Counted from the stretch's first letter, positions 35,215 to 44,387 are shown. The stretch is 64,000 nucleotides of DNA from Marivita sp003149565 (GCF_965216415.1 NZ_CBDCFU010000002.1), one strand, 5' to 3'. Notes: a model not told the origin generated them from the letters alone. Numbers and translations are program-made.

Positions 35215-37155
35215 TCACGCTGCAAATGGATTGTCTAGAACTCCAACCACCTGCATCAGGAACTCACCATTGGTCGGATCAAGGGCATCCTGATAGAAGC
35301 CATCAATAGCCGCAACAGCCTGATCAATGCTGGTCTGAGAACCGTCAAACAAGGCCATAGCCGCAGAGGCGTTATCGACGTCAGACATACCCCTGTGGAC
35401 TGCAAAGTAAGCTCCGATATCCACCTTACTATCTAGAAATGACCTGTCGGATGAACCATCCTGCACCCCCCGCAACACCTCCAGAATGAACTGGTCGCGT
35501 GTCACTCCAGTCTCTGCACTCCTGTTCAGCATATCGATCCAGAAGTCGAAACCATCTTGGTCAGGGATGCGACCCAGAACGTTGTTGTACACCGCAGTCA
35601 CGAAATCCGTGTTGGACGTTCCTTCTGGATAGGTTGCCCGTGTCTCATCCTGATCCACAAACAGTGTCGCCATTTGTTCTAGGGAGGTGCCATTGGCAAA
35701 GGCGGTTCCCCAGAAGTTCAGCCCCACCGCATCAGGGGACCTGTTGAAGTAGGCGATGTAGAGTTCGATGAAGCTCTCAAAATCGGAGGAGGACAAACCC
35801 GCAAGACCTCCGAAGTTGGTCAGGTCGAACGGGGAACCCAGCAAATCCGTGTCGAAGTTGAGAAGCTCTATGTCCACAAGAGTGTCCGTGCCGTTCCCGT
35901 CCCCTCGACGGTCTACAATCGTGACAGACGAGGGGGTGAGGGTCAGGCTGTAGCTGTTCTGGTTGCCAGAGTAGACCGCTGTATCGATACCGGAACCGCC
36001 GTCAAGGAAGTCGTCGCCAAGTCCGCCAGTAAGGGTGTCGTTGCCGGATAGACCAGATATCGTGTCACTGTCCCGCCCTGACACAAGAATGTCAGAGGCC
36101 GGCGTCCCTTCCAAAACTACATTGACTTCTGATCCGCTCGTCAATGAGCCATCGCCTATTATAAAATTACTCGCGGTCGCAGGAGTCAGCAAAGTTAATT
36201 CTTCCGTCAATCGGTACTCAATGCTAGTAGTAGTGGTGGAGTAGGCACGAAGCTGAAGGTCAATCAGAGAGTCCACTCCAGGAATGCCATCCAAAACGAT
36301 CCGGTCGTTTGTATCGATCGCATAAATGTTCCATACACCTCTGGCATCTGAAGACAAAATAACAGTGTCTTGCTCACCGTCTGGTGTAGCTGGGCGACCT
36401 TCATAGATCACAAGGTTCTGGCCCGGCAAAGGCACCGAAACTGGGAGTTGTCCATCGTCACCGCCCAAGTCTATAAAACCTCCTTCCGTGGCGAATACTG
36501 CAACTGTGTCAGAGCCGTAACCAAGATCAATGATATGTTGATTATTTCCTGTAAGTTGCCCTGCGTCATTTGAATTTGACCAACCAGGAATGATGTCCCG
36601 AGGCAAGGTCAACTCAGTTCCTGACGCCAAACTATCACCAATATTTTCAAGCCACCCTGACGGCCCAAGCCCTCCTATCTCAGGCGCAAATATCAGGCGT
36701 TCGACTATTACGGAAAGTGAGTCATCACTTCTAAATCGGTATTGCCCAATAATGACATTGTCGTCGCTTCCGGGAATATTCTGTGTATCAAGCAGAACAT
36801 TTTTTTCGTGTTCTGCGTAAATAATCCAATCCTCAGCAGGATCGAAACCAATCGTCAATCTCGCGGTTCCACCAAAACTTTCTCCTTGTGGTCCCGCACC
36901 CAGAATAAAGATATCAGACCCAGGGCCGCCGTTGAAGTTCCCGCCTTGCACTTCTCGAAGGTCAATAACATCATTGCCACCTCCTGCACCGGCAAACCAT
37001 GCATTGGAAGCATCGTGACTCACAAGCACATAGTCCCGTGATGTAGACGCAAAGCTTTCGTAGGGTTCAGTGCCGCCGGTGCCGCCACCTGTGACCACTC
37101 GAAGGGCATCATACTGTGAAAAATCAAATAACGCTACCGGATTTATATGGCTCAT
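35215..37155 (-). CDS. RTX-type secreted protein with DUF4214 domain
   Basis: A 646-residue, strongly acidic protein. Glycine-rich nonapeptide repeats of the RTX type are seen around residue 375 ('SGNDTLTGGLGDDFLDGGSG'), with single repeat-like stretches near residue 60 and 75. The C-terminal part (about 470-600) is a DUF4214 domain ('YIAYFNRSPDAVGLNFWG', 'YNNVLGRIPDQDGFDFWIDM'). There is no N-terminal signal peptide, so type I secretion through a C-terminal signal is expected, but no T1SS genes are nearby. Base composition looks more AT-rich than the surrounding core. An IS5 element ends 30 bp from its stop codon. Confidence 0.82.
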   Translation of the reverse strand: MSHINPVALFDFSQYDALRVVTGGGTGGTEPYESFASTSRDYVLVSHDASNAWFAGAGGGNDVIDLREVQGGNFNGGPGSDIFILGAGPQGESFGGTARLTIGFDPAEDWIIYAEHEKNVLLDTQNIPGSDDNVIIGQYRFRSDDSLSVIVERLIFAPEIGGLGPSGWLENIGDSLASGTELTLPRDIIPGWSNSNDAGQLTGNNQHIIDLGYGSDTVAVFATEGGFIDLGGDDGQLPVSVPLPGQNLVIYEGRPATPDGEQDTVILSSDARGVWNIYAIDTNDRIVLDGIPGVDSLIDLQLRAYSTTTTSIEYRLTEELTLLTPATASNFIIGDGSLTSGSEVNVVLEGTPASDILVSGRDSDTISGLSGNDTLTGGLGDDFLDGGSGIDTAVYSGNQNSYSLTLTPSSVTIVDRRGDGNGTDTLVDIELLNFDTDLLGSPFDLTNFGGLAGLSSSDFESFIELYIAYFNRSPDAVGLNFWGTAFANGTSLEQMATLFVDQDETRATYPEGTSNTDFVTAVYNNVLGRIPDQDGFDFWIDMLNRSAETGVTRDQFILEVLRGVQDGSSDRSFLDSKVDIGAYFAVHRGMSDVDNASAAMALFDGSQTSIDQAVAAIDGFYQDALDPTNGEFLMQVVGVLDNPFAA

Positions 37156-37800
37156 GCCGTGACCTCCTTTTTGATATCAGGGCAAATTAAAATTCAAATA
37201 TCAAACTCCTCAAAAAATACTCACAGCCGCTTACTCAAAGGTGCATTCATTCAAAAGATGAAAGGAAAAATATCTTTGGTTATCTTATACAATATTCTGA
37301 TTATTTTCAACTGTTACGTTCACTCATAGTCTTGCGAAATCTCTACCAACCTTTTTTGAGGGCAACCTTCCAGTATCTAATTATTGAAGCTACAACTAAA
37401 CAGCCACAGAAATCCACGGCCCGCATTGCTGAACGGCTAGCAACTCTTAAGGTTGCCGCCCGTGATGCAAAAAGTTTCTAACGCTGCTTGCATGTGATCG
37501 AGTGCGAGCTTTTATCAGGCCTTCAAGAGGCGGCATTTCGAAAAGCCGCGGGCCAGAGTGGTGGTCAGCCAACAAGCCAAAAAAGGGGTTCGGGCAAGAG
37601 AAGTCCAAGGTGATCCTCGTGCGTGAAGGTCGTGGCCGCGATAAAAAATAAATCCCGAAGCGTAGGCGGTTCAATAGATCGCCTGCGCTGCACGTAACAA
37701 CAAAAGCCTTCGTCCCCACGGTTCGCACCCCATGTCTGAAACCCTTTTTTGGGGAGTCCCTGCCAGTCACAGAGAGTCATCTTGCCTGTCCGGCTAGGGG

Positions 37801-37813
37801 AGGTGCCTGAACA
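37801..37813 (+). repeat. Direct repeat, copy 1 (AGGTGCCTGAACA)
   Basis: A 13-bp sequence found again at 37981-37993. Similar flanks (TGTCCGG..GGG before each) extend the likeness to roughly 30 bp. Confidence 0.6.
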
Positions 37814-37980
37814 CGAAGATCGCATTCTGGGACCGGGAAATAGACCGGAATTGGCTATCTGGCTTGCTGGTGAATATCCGTGATTGAGTACGGGTATGCC
37901 TGTCAGGGCGGTCAAATCGGGGATGGCTGTTGGGAGTCCTCAGGGACTCGTACAGTGCGTTCTTTTGTGTCCGGGTGGGT

Positions 37981-37993
37981 AGGTGCCTGAACA
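37981..37993 (+). repeat. Direct repeat, copy 2 (AGGTGCCTGAACA)
   Basis: Second copy, exactly 180 bp from the first, in the same orientation, in front of the gene at 38304. Confidence 0.6.
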
Positions 37994-38303
37994 GCTTAGA
38001 TGACTCTGTGTGAGTCTCTCAGGACTCCGTTGTATTCATTCCGGATAGGTCAGGGGGCCGGGCAAGCGCCATGCCGGGTATCCCCCGTTACCGTATACAG
38101 GCTGGATCCAAAATCAGGTGTGGAATAAGTCAACTCAGACTGGGTTTCCGTGGTCAGTGAGAGGGTGGATTTTGGGGTTCCGTGACTATTGAAACCTGTT
38201 ACTAACAAGGGCTTACATTATATCTGTTCCGGTGTTATAGGGGTGGCTCTTCCTCTTCTCTCTCTCTCTAACGTCCTTCCCAATCAGATACGCCATATCG
38301 CCG

Positions 38304-39083
38304 ATGGATGACCTCAATCGCCTTGCTGAAGCTGCTGGAGCATTACCTTTCAGCTATGCTCCCTTCGATCCCGCTGCTTCCATTCCCCTCTACACCGACA
38401 TTTCCGGTAAGCGGGGTTACAAAACCAAGTTATCGAAAGCAGCTCTGACCCTTTATGAGTTGTTACGTTGGGATGATAGCTTGAGGGCTGCTATCGGAGA
38501 TGAGGTTGTCTTCCACAAGAAGGTCATCGGTAGAGTCCCCGATCTCAGGAAGCCGATGTCACAGCCTTACCGTGAATCGCTTGAGACGCTGGTTCATTCA
38601 CTGGCTCACATCGCATCAGCCCCAGTTATTTCAATAAACGGTGGTCTCCGACGTCAAACCCGTGTTGCCGTACCTCTCAACAGTTCCGCTTTTGGAAAAG
38701 GTGCAGAATATGAAGCTCTGAGTGCCACTGCCGTTCGGGATGTCGTCGTTGCACTTGCCCAGTACGACTGGATCGATGTCGTTCCCGCCCATTACAATAC
38801 GAAGACTGGTGAACGCAGGCGTACGAGGTTTCGTCCGAAGCAAGTTATGTTCGACTGGTTGTTCCAGCAGGGCCTTGTTTTTCCGTACCATCCCCACGGA
38901 CCAAAGACCTCGAAAAGGAATGCTAAAGAGCGATTGTTGTTCGTCTCTGTTGACGATGGAGAAACCTCAATTCCACTCAATCGCCCCCTCTCTAAGGAAG
39001 AAGCCATACTACCAGCTTTGAACGACGCTCTGAGCAAACAGCGGTTCGGCAGGCTGCTCAGCAAAGCGGCCGCGCCGGTGTAA
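38304..39083 (+). pseudogene. Gene of unknown function, 3' end replaced by IS sequence
   Basis: A 259-codon frame, but from about 39045 the DNA is IS5 sequence, so the last dozen residues ('GRLLSKAAAPV') are IS-derived and the native C-terminus is lost. The native part is a soluble, mixed alpha/beta protein with 'LSATAVRDVVVALAQYDWID' and 'RRRTRFRPKQVMFDWLFQQG', which look like helix-turn-helix or winged-helix segments. That and the repeat-bearing region upstream suggest a replication initiator of an integrated plasmid or phage-like element, but I do not recognise the family. ATG 38304 has no clear Shine-Dalgarno sequence. Confidence 0.55.
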
Positions 39084-39251
39084 TCGCTGACCTGACCGGC
39101 CGACATGAAGAACCCGATCGGGCGCCCTTGGGCATCGGCAACGGCGTGAAGTTTGGTGTTCATCCCACCTTTGGTGCGCCCGATCTGGCGCCCGCGCCCC
39201 CCTTTTTTACGCACAGGCTCGACGCCGTGCGGTGCGCCTTGAGATAGGTCG
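39045..39251 (-). mobile_element. IS5-family remnant (copy 2), distal piece
   Basis: This piece matches the middle of the IS5 element at 34344 in reverse orientation, including the A6G6 frameshift site. It stops abruptly at about 39045, so the element's right end and the 3' part of its transposase are missing. It is continued at 42137-42483 on the other side of an IS3-family insertion. Confidence 0.88.
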
Positions 39252-39319
39252 TGACCTGCTCCCCGAAACTTCCCTCGTTCTGATGTAGAGTCTGCTCAAC
39301 CTTTTGACGGAGCAAACAG

Positions 39320-39583
39320 ATGCGAAAGAGCCGTTTCACTGAGGCGCAGATCATCGGGATGATCAAGGAACAGGAAGCCGGAATGCCTACGGCTGAGGTG
39401 TGCCGCAAGCATGGCCTGAGCCAAGGCACCTTTTACAAGTTCAAATCCAAGTATGGCGGCATGGAGGTGTCTGACGCCGCCAAGCTGAAGGCACTTGAAG
39501 ATGAGAACGCCAAGCTCAAGCGCCTGTTGGCGGACGCGATGCTGGACAACGTCGTGCTGAAGGACCTGCTGGGAAAGAGCTGA
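39320..39583 (+). CDS. IS3-family transposase OrfA
   Basis: An 87-residue HTH protein, 'RFTEAQIIGMIKEQEAGMPT' followed by 'CRKHGLSQGTFYKFKSKYGG' and a leucine-zipper-like tail ('ALEDENAKLKRLLADAM'). This is typical IS407-group OrfA. It starts 69 bp inside the left end of the element and normally yields OrfAB by a -1 shift with the next frame. Confidence 0.9.
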   Translation: MRKSRFTEAQIIGMIKEQEAGMPTAEVCRKHGLSQGTFYKFKSKYGGMEVSDAAKLKALEDENAKLKRLLADAMLDNVVLKDLLGKS

Positions 39584-40126
39584 CGACGCCGAATGAGCGG
39601 CGAGAGGCAGCGCTCAGAGCGATGCGGGATCATGACATCTCGCAGCGCCGGGCCTGCCGACTTGTCGGTGTCGATCCGAAGACGGTCCGGCGTGAACGCC
39701 CGCCGGACAATCCCGAGATACGCAAGGAGATGAATGCCGTCGCGGCCAAGCGGCGCCGGTTTGGCTATCGGCGGATCGGAGTGATGCTGGAACGTAAGGG
39801 TATGATCATGAACCACAAGAAGCTGTATCGGCTCTACACGGAAGAGAAGCTCGGCGTCAGGCGACGACGGGGCCGGAAACGCGCCCGTGGCTCACGGACA
39901 CCCATGCCAGAAGCTCTGAGGCCGGGAGAGCGCTGGTCCTTGGACTTCCTGTCCGACACATTCGGTGCCTCGCGCAAGTTCCGCATCTTGGCGGTGAACG
40001 ACGATTGTTGCCGCGAAAATCTCTGCCTGATGGCCGACACCAGTATCTCGGGTGCCCGCGTTGCGCGGGAACAGGATGCGCTTGTGCGTCTCTATGGCAA
40101 GCCTGCCAGCATTGTCAGCGATAACG

Positions 40127-41756
40127 TCCTATGCGCGGAATGATCGGCTGATTTGGCATCAGGTCATTGTCATGCTGAAGCGTTCCAGCACGTTTGAATG
40201 TGTGTCAGTTCGGCATTTTGGTCAACAACGTGTCTCTCCCATAACAAACACAGAGTACGCGCATGGCGGCTCTCACCGTCCTTAAGACGAGATCTTCGGG
40301 TCGTTGAGCAGAAGGCCTTAACATTATCTACGAGGTCGAATGCTCGCCTCTACGGCCCTTACAGAGAAAGGTCCTTCTGCCGTCGATCATCCCTCAAAGA
40401 AGGGACGATAGGGTTCGCCACGTTTGATGATCCCGTGTACGGTGCGGGCCATTTTTGCGGCGATTGCGGTATACGCCTTGCGGCGCAAATGTGTGTTTTG
40501 CCGATCCTTGGCGATGTAGCGCTCGAACTTGTCGCGGAAGCTGTTGGTCTTTTGCATGATGGCGACCTGACCAGCCATCCAGAGTGTGCGGCGCAATCTG
40601 GCATTGCCGTACTTGGACAGCTTGGTCTGGCCTCGGAATGTACCGGACTGGATCGTCGCGAGGTCCATCCCGCAGAACTTTAAGAATTGGCGATGATGCT
40701 GAAAGCGGCGCAGATCGCCAGCCTCAGCCAGGATGGTCAGCGCATTGATCGGCCCGATCCCCGGGATGGATGTCAGCAGTTGATAGTCGTCGTTGGTCTT
40801 GAGCAATTCGACGGCGCGGTCCTCGATCTCGTTACGTTGAGCAATCAGACTGCGTCCTTCGACCAAGACCAAACGAAACATCCTGGCTGCATCTGAGTCC
40901 GGTGCAATAGGCAAGCCCACAGATGATTTGGCTGTCTGATAAATATCTGCAAGCAAACGCTCTTTTGAGACTTTGCGACCAACAACTTCCCAGGCGTCGG
41001 CAATGAAAGCCTCTTGGCTCAGGGCCGAGATAAAATGCGGTGAAGGATAGCGTTCGAGGAAGGCGAAAAACCAATCACTGCGTGAACTGCGATGAAAGCG
41101 TTCTGCTTCGGGCCAATACAGCGGCAAATAATGAGTTAACACCCGGTGCCAAAGTTCCGTCTTAGAACGCGAGACAATGTCGTGCGTCTTGGATAGTTCT
41201 TGAAGGTCATTCGTGCCGCAGAGGATGGGGTCATGGTAGAACTGCTCGTTCCCAATCTGCATCATGTGCAGGATGACTTGCGCGTCCTTCGGGTCGTTCT
41301 TGTCCCAGCTGTTGTTCAAGGCCTCACGGGTGCGTGCCAACGCCACTGAAGAAACCAACTTTACCTCGAACCCGGCGTTCCCGAGCCGGTAAGCTAGGGC
41401 GCGATGGTAATTGCCTGTGGCCTCAAAAGCCGCGCGAACAGGACGGTCGTACTCTGAGAGTGTGGCGATCAGTCGATCAAAGTCATCGAGCTGGTTCAGA
41501 ACCGTCAAGCGGCGACGGCGCTTCCTACCCGGAACGGCGATCAAGACTTCATGGCGGGCTTTGGCAATATCAATCGCCACCAAAACAGGCTCGGTTTGTG
41601 CAATAGTGGTATCGGTCATAGTCGGTCTCCCTTGCGGTGTGATTTGTGCAAAACCACTGTAGGGACCTGAGACCCGGCTATGATCACCTGCTGCGCTGTT
41701 TGTAGGCTGCGCAGGCAATCATAGCCTCGACATCAACATCATTCCGAAGGTGTTAT
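40127..41756 (-). mobile_element. IS110/IS1111-type insertion sequence
   Basis: A 1.63-kb insertion inside IS3 orfB (ends accurate to about 2 bp). There is no target duplication and no terminal repeat, but 9-bp subterminal repeats CGGAATGAT (40136-40144) and ATCATTCCG (41738-41746) lie 9-10 bp inside each end, as in the IS1111 subgroup. A 260-bp non-coding end (40127-40386) lies downstream of the transposase, where IS1111-type bridge RNAs are encoded. Confidence 0.85.
40387..41619 (-). CDS. IS110-family DEDD transposase
   Basis: A 410-residue recombinase. The N-terminal RuvC-like domain begins 'LVAIDIAKARHEVLIAVPG' (first Asp), followed by 'AAFEATGNYHRAL' (Glu) and 'NNSWDKNDPKDAQVIL' (Asp pair). 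The C-terminal transposase_20 part contains 'LTSIPGIGPINALTILAEAG' and the serine-bearing 'KLSKYGNARLRRTLWMAG'. The gene is intact, and AAGGGAG precedes ATG 41619. Such enzymes work with a bridge RNA made from the element's own non-coding end. Confidence 0.93.
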   Translation of the reverse strand: MTDTTIAQTEPVLVAIDIAKARHEVLIAVPGRKRRRRLTVLNQLDDFDRLIATLSEYDRPVRAAFEATGNYHRALAYRLGNAGFEVKLVSSVALARTREALNNSWDKNDPKDAQVILHMMQIGNEQFYHDPILCGTNDLQELSKTHDIVSRSKTELWHRVLTHYLPLYWPEAERFHRSSRSDWFFAFLERYPSPHFISALSQEAFIADAWEVVGRKVSKERLLADIYQTAKSSVGLPIAPDSDAARMFRLVLVEGRSLIAQRNEIEDRAVELLKTNDDYQLLTSIPGIGPINALTILAEAGDLRRFQHHRQFLKFCGMDLATIQSGTFRGQTKLSKYGNARLRRTLWMAGQVAIMQKTNSFRDKFERYIAKDRQNTHLRRKAYTAIAAKMARTVHGIIKRGEPYRPFFEG

Positions 41757-42136
41757 GGGACAGAGTTCACCAGTCAGGCGATCCTCAAATGGGCGAACGA
41801 AAACGCTGTCGATTGGCATTATATCGACCCAGGTAGGCCGCAGCAGAATGCATTCATCGAGTCATTCAATGGTAGCCTGCGCGATGAACTCCTGAACGAG
41901 GAGATGTTCGACAGCCTTGACGATGCCCGACGAAAGCTGGCGCTTTGGCGATACGATTACAACAACGTCAGGCCGCACTCATCGCTCGGAAATCAAACGC
42001 CCGCAGAAGCGCGCCGGACGCTTGAGCAATTTGAGAGCTCCACGCCCGGCGCGCTTGCCCAAACCGACGACCAGAACTATGAAAACCAGACCCGTAGACT
42101 CTCGTTATGAATGAGGGAGCCTCGGGGAGCAGGTCA

Positions 42137-42483
42137 GTCGCGTCGATCATGATTGTCGTGTATTCGGCCCTCTCGGCGGCCAAGCCGACCATGATCCGGG
42201 CGAAGACCCCGTTGTCGCTCCACCGCTTCCATCGGTTATAAAGGGTCTTCGCCGGACCGTATTCCTTCGGCGCATCGCACCAACGCAACCCATTGCGATT
42301 AATGAATATTATGCCACTAAGAACGCGACGATCATCGACGCGGGGCTTACCATGGCTCTTCGGAAAGAACGGTTTGAGACGCTCCATCTGAGCGTCCGTC
42401 AGCCAGTAAAGATTGTTCATTGATCAGGTCTCCTCGCGGAGCCTGAATCACGCCAAACACACGAAATCAATGGGTCTGGAGCC
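42137..42483 (-). mobile_element. IS5-family remnant (copy 2), proximal piece
   Basis: Reverse-oriented copy of the first 350 bp of the IS5 element at 34344, with the terminal repeat intact at 42467-42483 and the transposase start 'MNNLYWLTDAQMERLKPFFP' at 42420. It is separated from 39045-39251 by the IS3-family insertion. Its end falls in the 3' end of the integrase gene. Confidence 0.9.
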
Positions 42484-43995
42484 TAGACAGCGCCAAACCG
42501 CGCAAGTAGGGATGTTCGATCTTATCAACAGCCTCTTTTAGCTTTCGGAGGGATGTTCCGTAGCCGTACGCTCCCGCGACCTTCTCTCTGTCGTGTCCGA
42601 AAAGATCGTTGCTTACGTTGGCCTGCACACTGGCTTCTATGAGCTTATCTTTGAGCGACCCTCGCATAGAATGGTTGGTGAACCTGCCGGGGCCTTCGGG
42701 GGCCATCCCATTAAGGTCTACCTTGCGTAACCAATATCCGCAGACCTCCGAAGCACGGCTCTTTCCGTTGCTCTTCACAGCAAAGTCGAACAGCCTTCCA
42801 TCTTTGCCTAGGGGCCGGTCCACCAACCGTTTGATCGTGGGCAGGATCACTTCGGGAATAGGTACCTGCCGCTTTGAGCTTTCGGTCTTCACCACCGCTA
42901 CCCGTAGGTCAAAATTAGGAGGGTTCTCTTCTAGCCGAACCTGATTCCGCGTAATTAGGGCAGCCTCGTCTGTTCTCATGCCAGTGGTGATCAAAATTGC
43001 CCAAAGGATGCGTACATTCTCAGGCAAACCATCGATACGGAATAGAGCTGCCAGCTGCGCATCATTCAACGGCCTGTAATGGCGGCTCTTAGTCCCGACG
43101 TCCCTCAGCTTCAGACCGTTCAGCGGGTTCTGCTCCAACAGGCCTTCCTCTGTGGCGAATTGGAGTAGCCGAGATACGCCTGTCAGACGGCTCTTTATCG
43201 TTTTCTCGGCTTTTCCTTGCGCGGCCAGAGCTTTGGCAAATTCGCGTCCGTGTTTCTGTTGAATATCCCTGAGAGGAAGATTGCCCACCGTTTTGACGAA
43301 CTGGGGGACAAAGGTAAGCCACTCATCCATTGTTTTCTGTCTCAGACCATCGTTCCGAACGCGACCTTCCAGATGCTTCTCAAACTCTGGTAGCACGTCC
43401 TCAATGGTCTGATGGCCATTCGGCTGCTCGTTCAACAACACCTTCCTCAGGTCCCTCAGGTGCTGTTCAACCTCCGCTTCTGAAGGCCTAGTGCCACCAT
43501 TGCGACGGATGAGTTCCAAATCCGCGAGGCTTACCGCCTGTACGCTGTGGGCATTGGCCTGCACCTGCCTTGGGGCATCGTAGATGGCTTCAAATGTTTG
43601 CCGCTTCTCCCAATCGTCTTTCGGTGGCTGGCTGAGGGGGAATTCTACGACGTCGCTGACGTCATTGACCCATTTCCCCACGGTAGAACGTGTCCTCTGC
43701 ACAACGCCGAAACCGTGCTGTCATTGATAGGAGGCTGGATCGAAGACTATAACGAAAACCACCCACGCAGCGGCCTGAAATGGAAATCGCCCCGCGAGTT
43801 CATCAGAGCCAAAACCCAAACCCCTTAGGTGTCCGGTGAAACGGGGGCTAAATCATCTGTTGTCCCGGCGGACCTGCGATGCTGATTCCGACCGAACGCC
43901 TTTCTAGCCCATTTCGGCACAGTCATCTGGACCTGCCAGTTCCCGCTCTTCTTCCGTTGGACTAGCGTTGCGGGATGCCACTCTAACGTCTTCAC
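42467..43995 (-). pseudogene. Tyrosine recombinase/integrase, disrupted by IS sequence
   Basis: The gene starts at GTG 43995, 5 bases after GGAGG, with 'MKTLEWHPATLVQRKKSGNW' and 'VPKWARKAFGRNQHRRSAGTT', an N-terminus like those of phage-type integrases. It is then cut by a fragment of an IS3-type transposase (about 43694-43850). The rest (42484-43693) holds the core-binding and catalytic domains: 'LITTGMRTDEAALITRNQV' (Arg), 'VVKTESSKRQVPIPE' (Lys), 'TNHSMRGSLKDKLIEA' (His-x-x-Arg) and 'LFGHDREKVAGAYGYG' (His, Tyr). The stop codon and last six residues come from the IS5 end. It probably drove integration at the tRNA-Cys site 95 bp upstream and is now inactive. Confidence 0.85.
43694..43850 (+). 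mobile_element. Fragment of an IS3-family element
   Basis: The translated stretch 'NAETVLSLIGGWIEDYNENH' followed by 'KWKSPREFIRAKTQ' is the C-terminus of an IS3-type OrfB. It is followed by a likely terminal repeat, TGTCCGGTGAAACGGGGGCTA (43830-43850, 21 bp; key ends TGTCC and GGGGGCTA). Only about 155 bp remain, placed inside the integrase gene. Confidence 0.75.
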
Positions 43996-44090
43996 ACACA
44001 CCTCCGTAATGTCACGAATAATGACATCCGCAGTGCGTACCCTGATGGGTAAGCCCTTGAATCATGGAAAATCGAGGGTGAAGAGGTCAA

Positions 44091-44137
44091 TGGAGGCGAG
44101 TACCGGAATCGAACCGGTGTACACGGATTTGCAATCC
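44091..44137 (-). other. 3' half of a tRNA-Cys gene (att site candidate)
   Basis: On the minus strand, 47 bases read from the anticodon arm (GGATTGCAAATCC, GCA anticodon) through the variable loop and T-arm (CCGGTTCGATTCCGG) to the acceptor strand ending in CCA. The 5' half of the tRNA is absent: the sequence to the right is unrelated. This is the usual product of integration at a tRNA 3' end. The complete tRNA-Cys gene is expected beyond the right end of the window. Confidence 0.82.
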
Positions 44138-44247
44138 AGAAAGAGTGCAAGCGAAAACAACGGCTTAAGGGTGCAAAACACCCCCTGACAAAAAGTGAAC
44201 AAAAAGCGAAAGTTTCAAAGCCAAATTCGCCGGTTCAAAACGAAAAA

Positions 44248-44281
44248 GGCCCCGTCACAGCGGCAACTGTGAACCGGGGCC
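44248..44281. promoter_or_regulatory. Long hairpin upstream of the initiator-like gene
   Basis: GGCCCCG-TCACAG-cggcaa-CTGTGA-AC-CGGGGCC forms a 13-bp interrupted stem. Its right arm (CTGTGAACC) matches the repeats inside the downstream gene at 44700-44779, so it may be part of the same replication-origin or operator set. Confidence 0.55.
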
Positions 44282-44387
44282 AATTAGAAAAAGCCTGTCA
44301 GCTTTCACTGCACATTAGCATGGGCCAGTGCCGTATCGCAAATGCTCAGTCGGCTTTTTCCTGGCCTCTGACCGGTGAGGCGATCCA

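Larger units (their letters stand above)
37156..38303. other. 1.1-kb non-coding region with repeats
   Basis: No convincing gene is seen here; short open frames on the minus strand (37447-37915) lack ribosome binding sites and recognisable motifs. The first 250 bp are AT-rich. Between 37750 and 38060 there are repeated blocks exactly 180 bp apart (AGGTGCCTGAACA at 37801 and 37981; GGGAGTCC about 50 bp before each) and several GACTC/GAGTC hairpins. A CT-rich run (38250-38272) precedes the next gene. It could be a replication or regulatory region for the gene at 38304. Confidence 0.5.
39595..42110 (+). pseudogene. IS3-family transposase OrfB, split by an IS110-type insertion
   Basis: The N-terminal part (to about 40126) includes 'RRACRLVGVDPKTVRRERP' and the first catalytic Asp in 'WSLDFLSDTFG'. 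It breaks off just after the second catalytic Asp, in 'SIVSDN'. The rest resumes at 41757 with 'GTEFTSQAILKWANENAVDW', the catalytic Glu in 'GSLRDELLNEEMF' and the end 'PHSSLGNQTPAEAR'. The 1.63-kb insertion makes the transposase inactive unless the insert excises. Confidence 0.88.
39252..42136 (+). mobile_element. IS3-family (IS407-like) element, interrupted by an IS110-type element
   Basis: Perfect 15-bp terminal repeats TGACCTGCTCCCCGA / TCGGGGAGCAGGTCA, continuing imperfectly, bound the element. It is inserted in the IS5 remnant with a 4-bp GTCG duplication (39248-39251 and 42137-42140), as expected for the IS407 group. Without the internal IS110-type insertion it would be about 1255 bp. 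Confidence 0.9.

Noticed and set aside
37447..37915. Two minus-strand open frames of 107 and 116 codons
   Set aside because: No ribosome binding site, no motif, and they cover the repeat-bearing region; composition is not protein-like.
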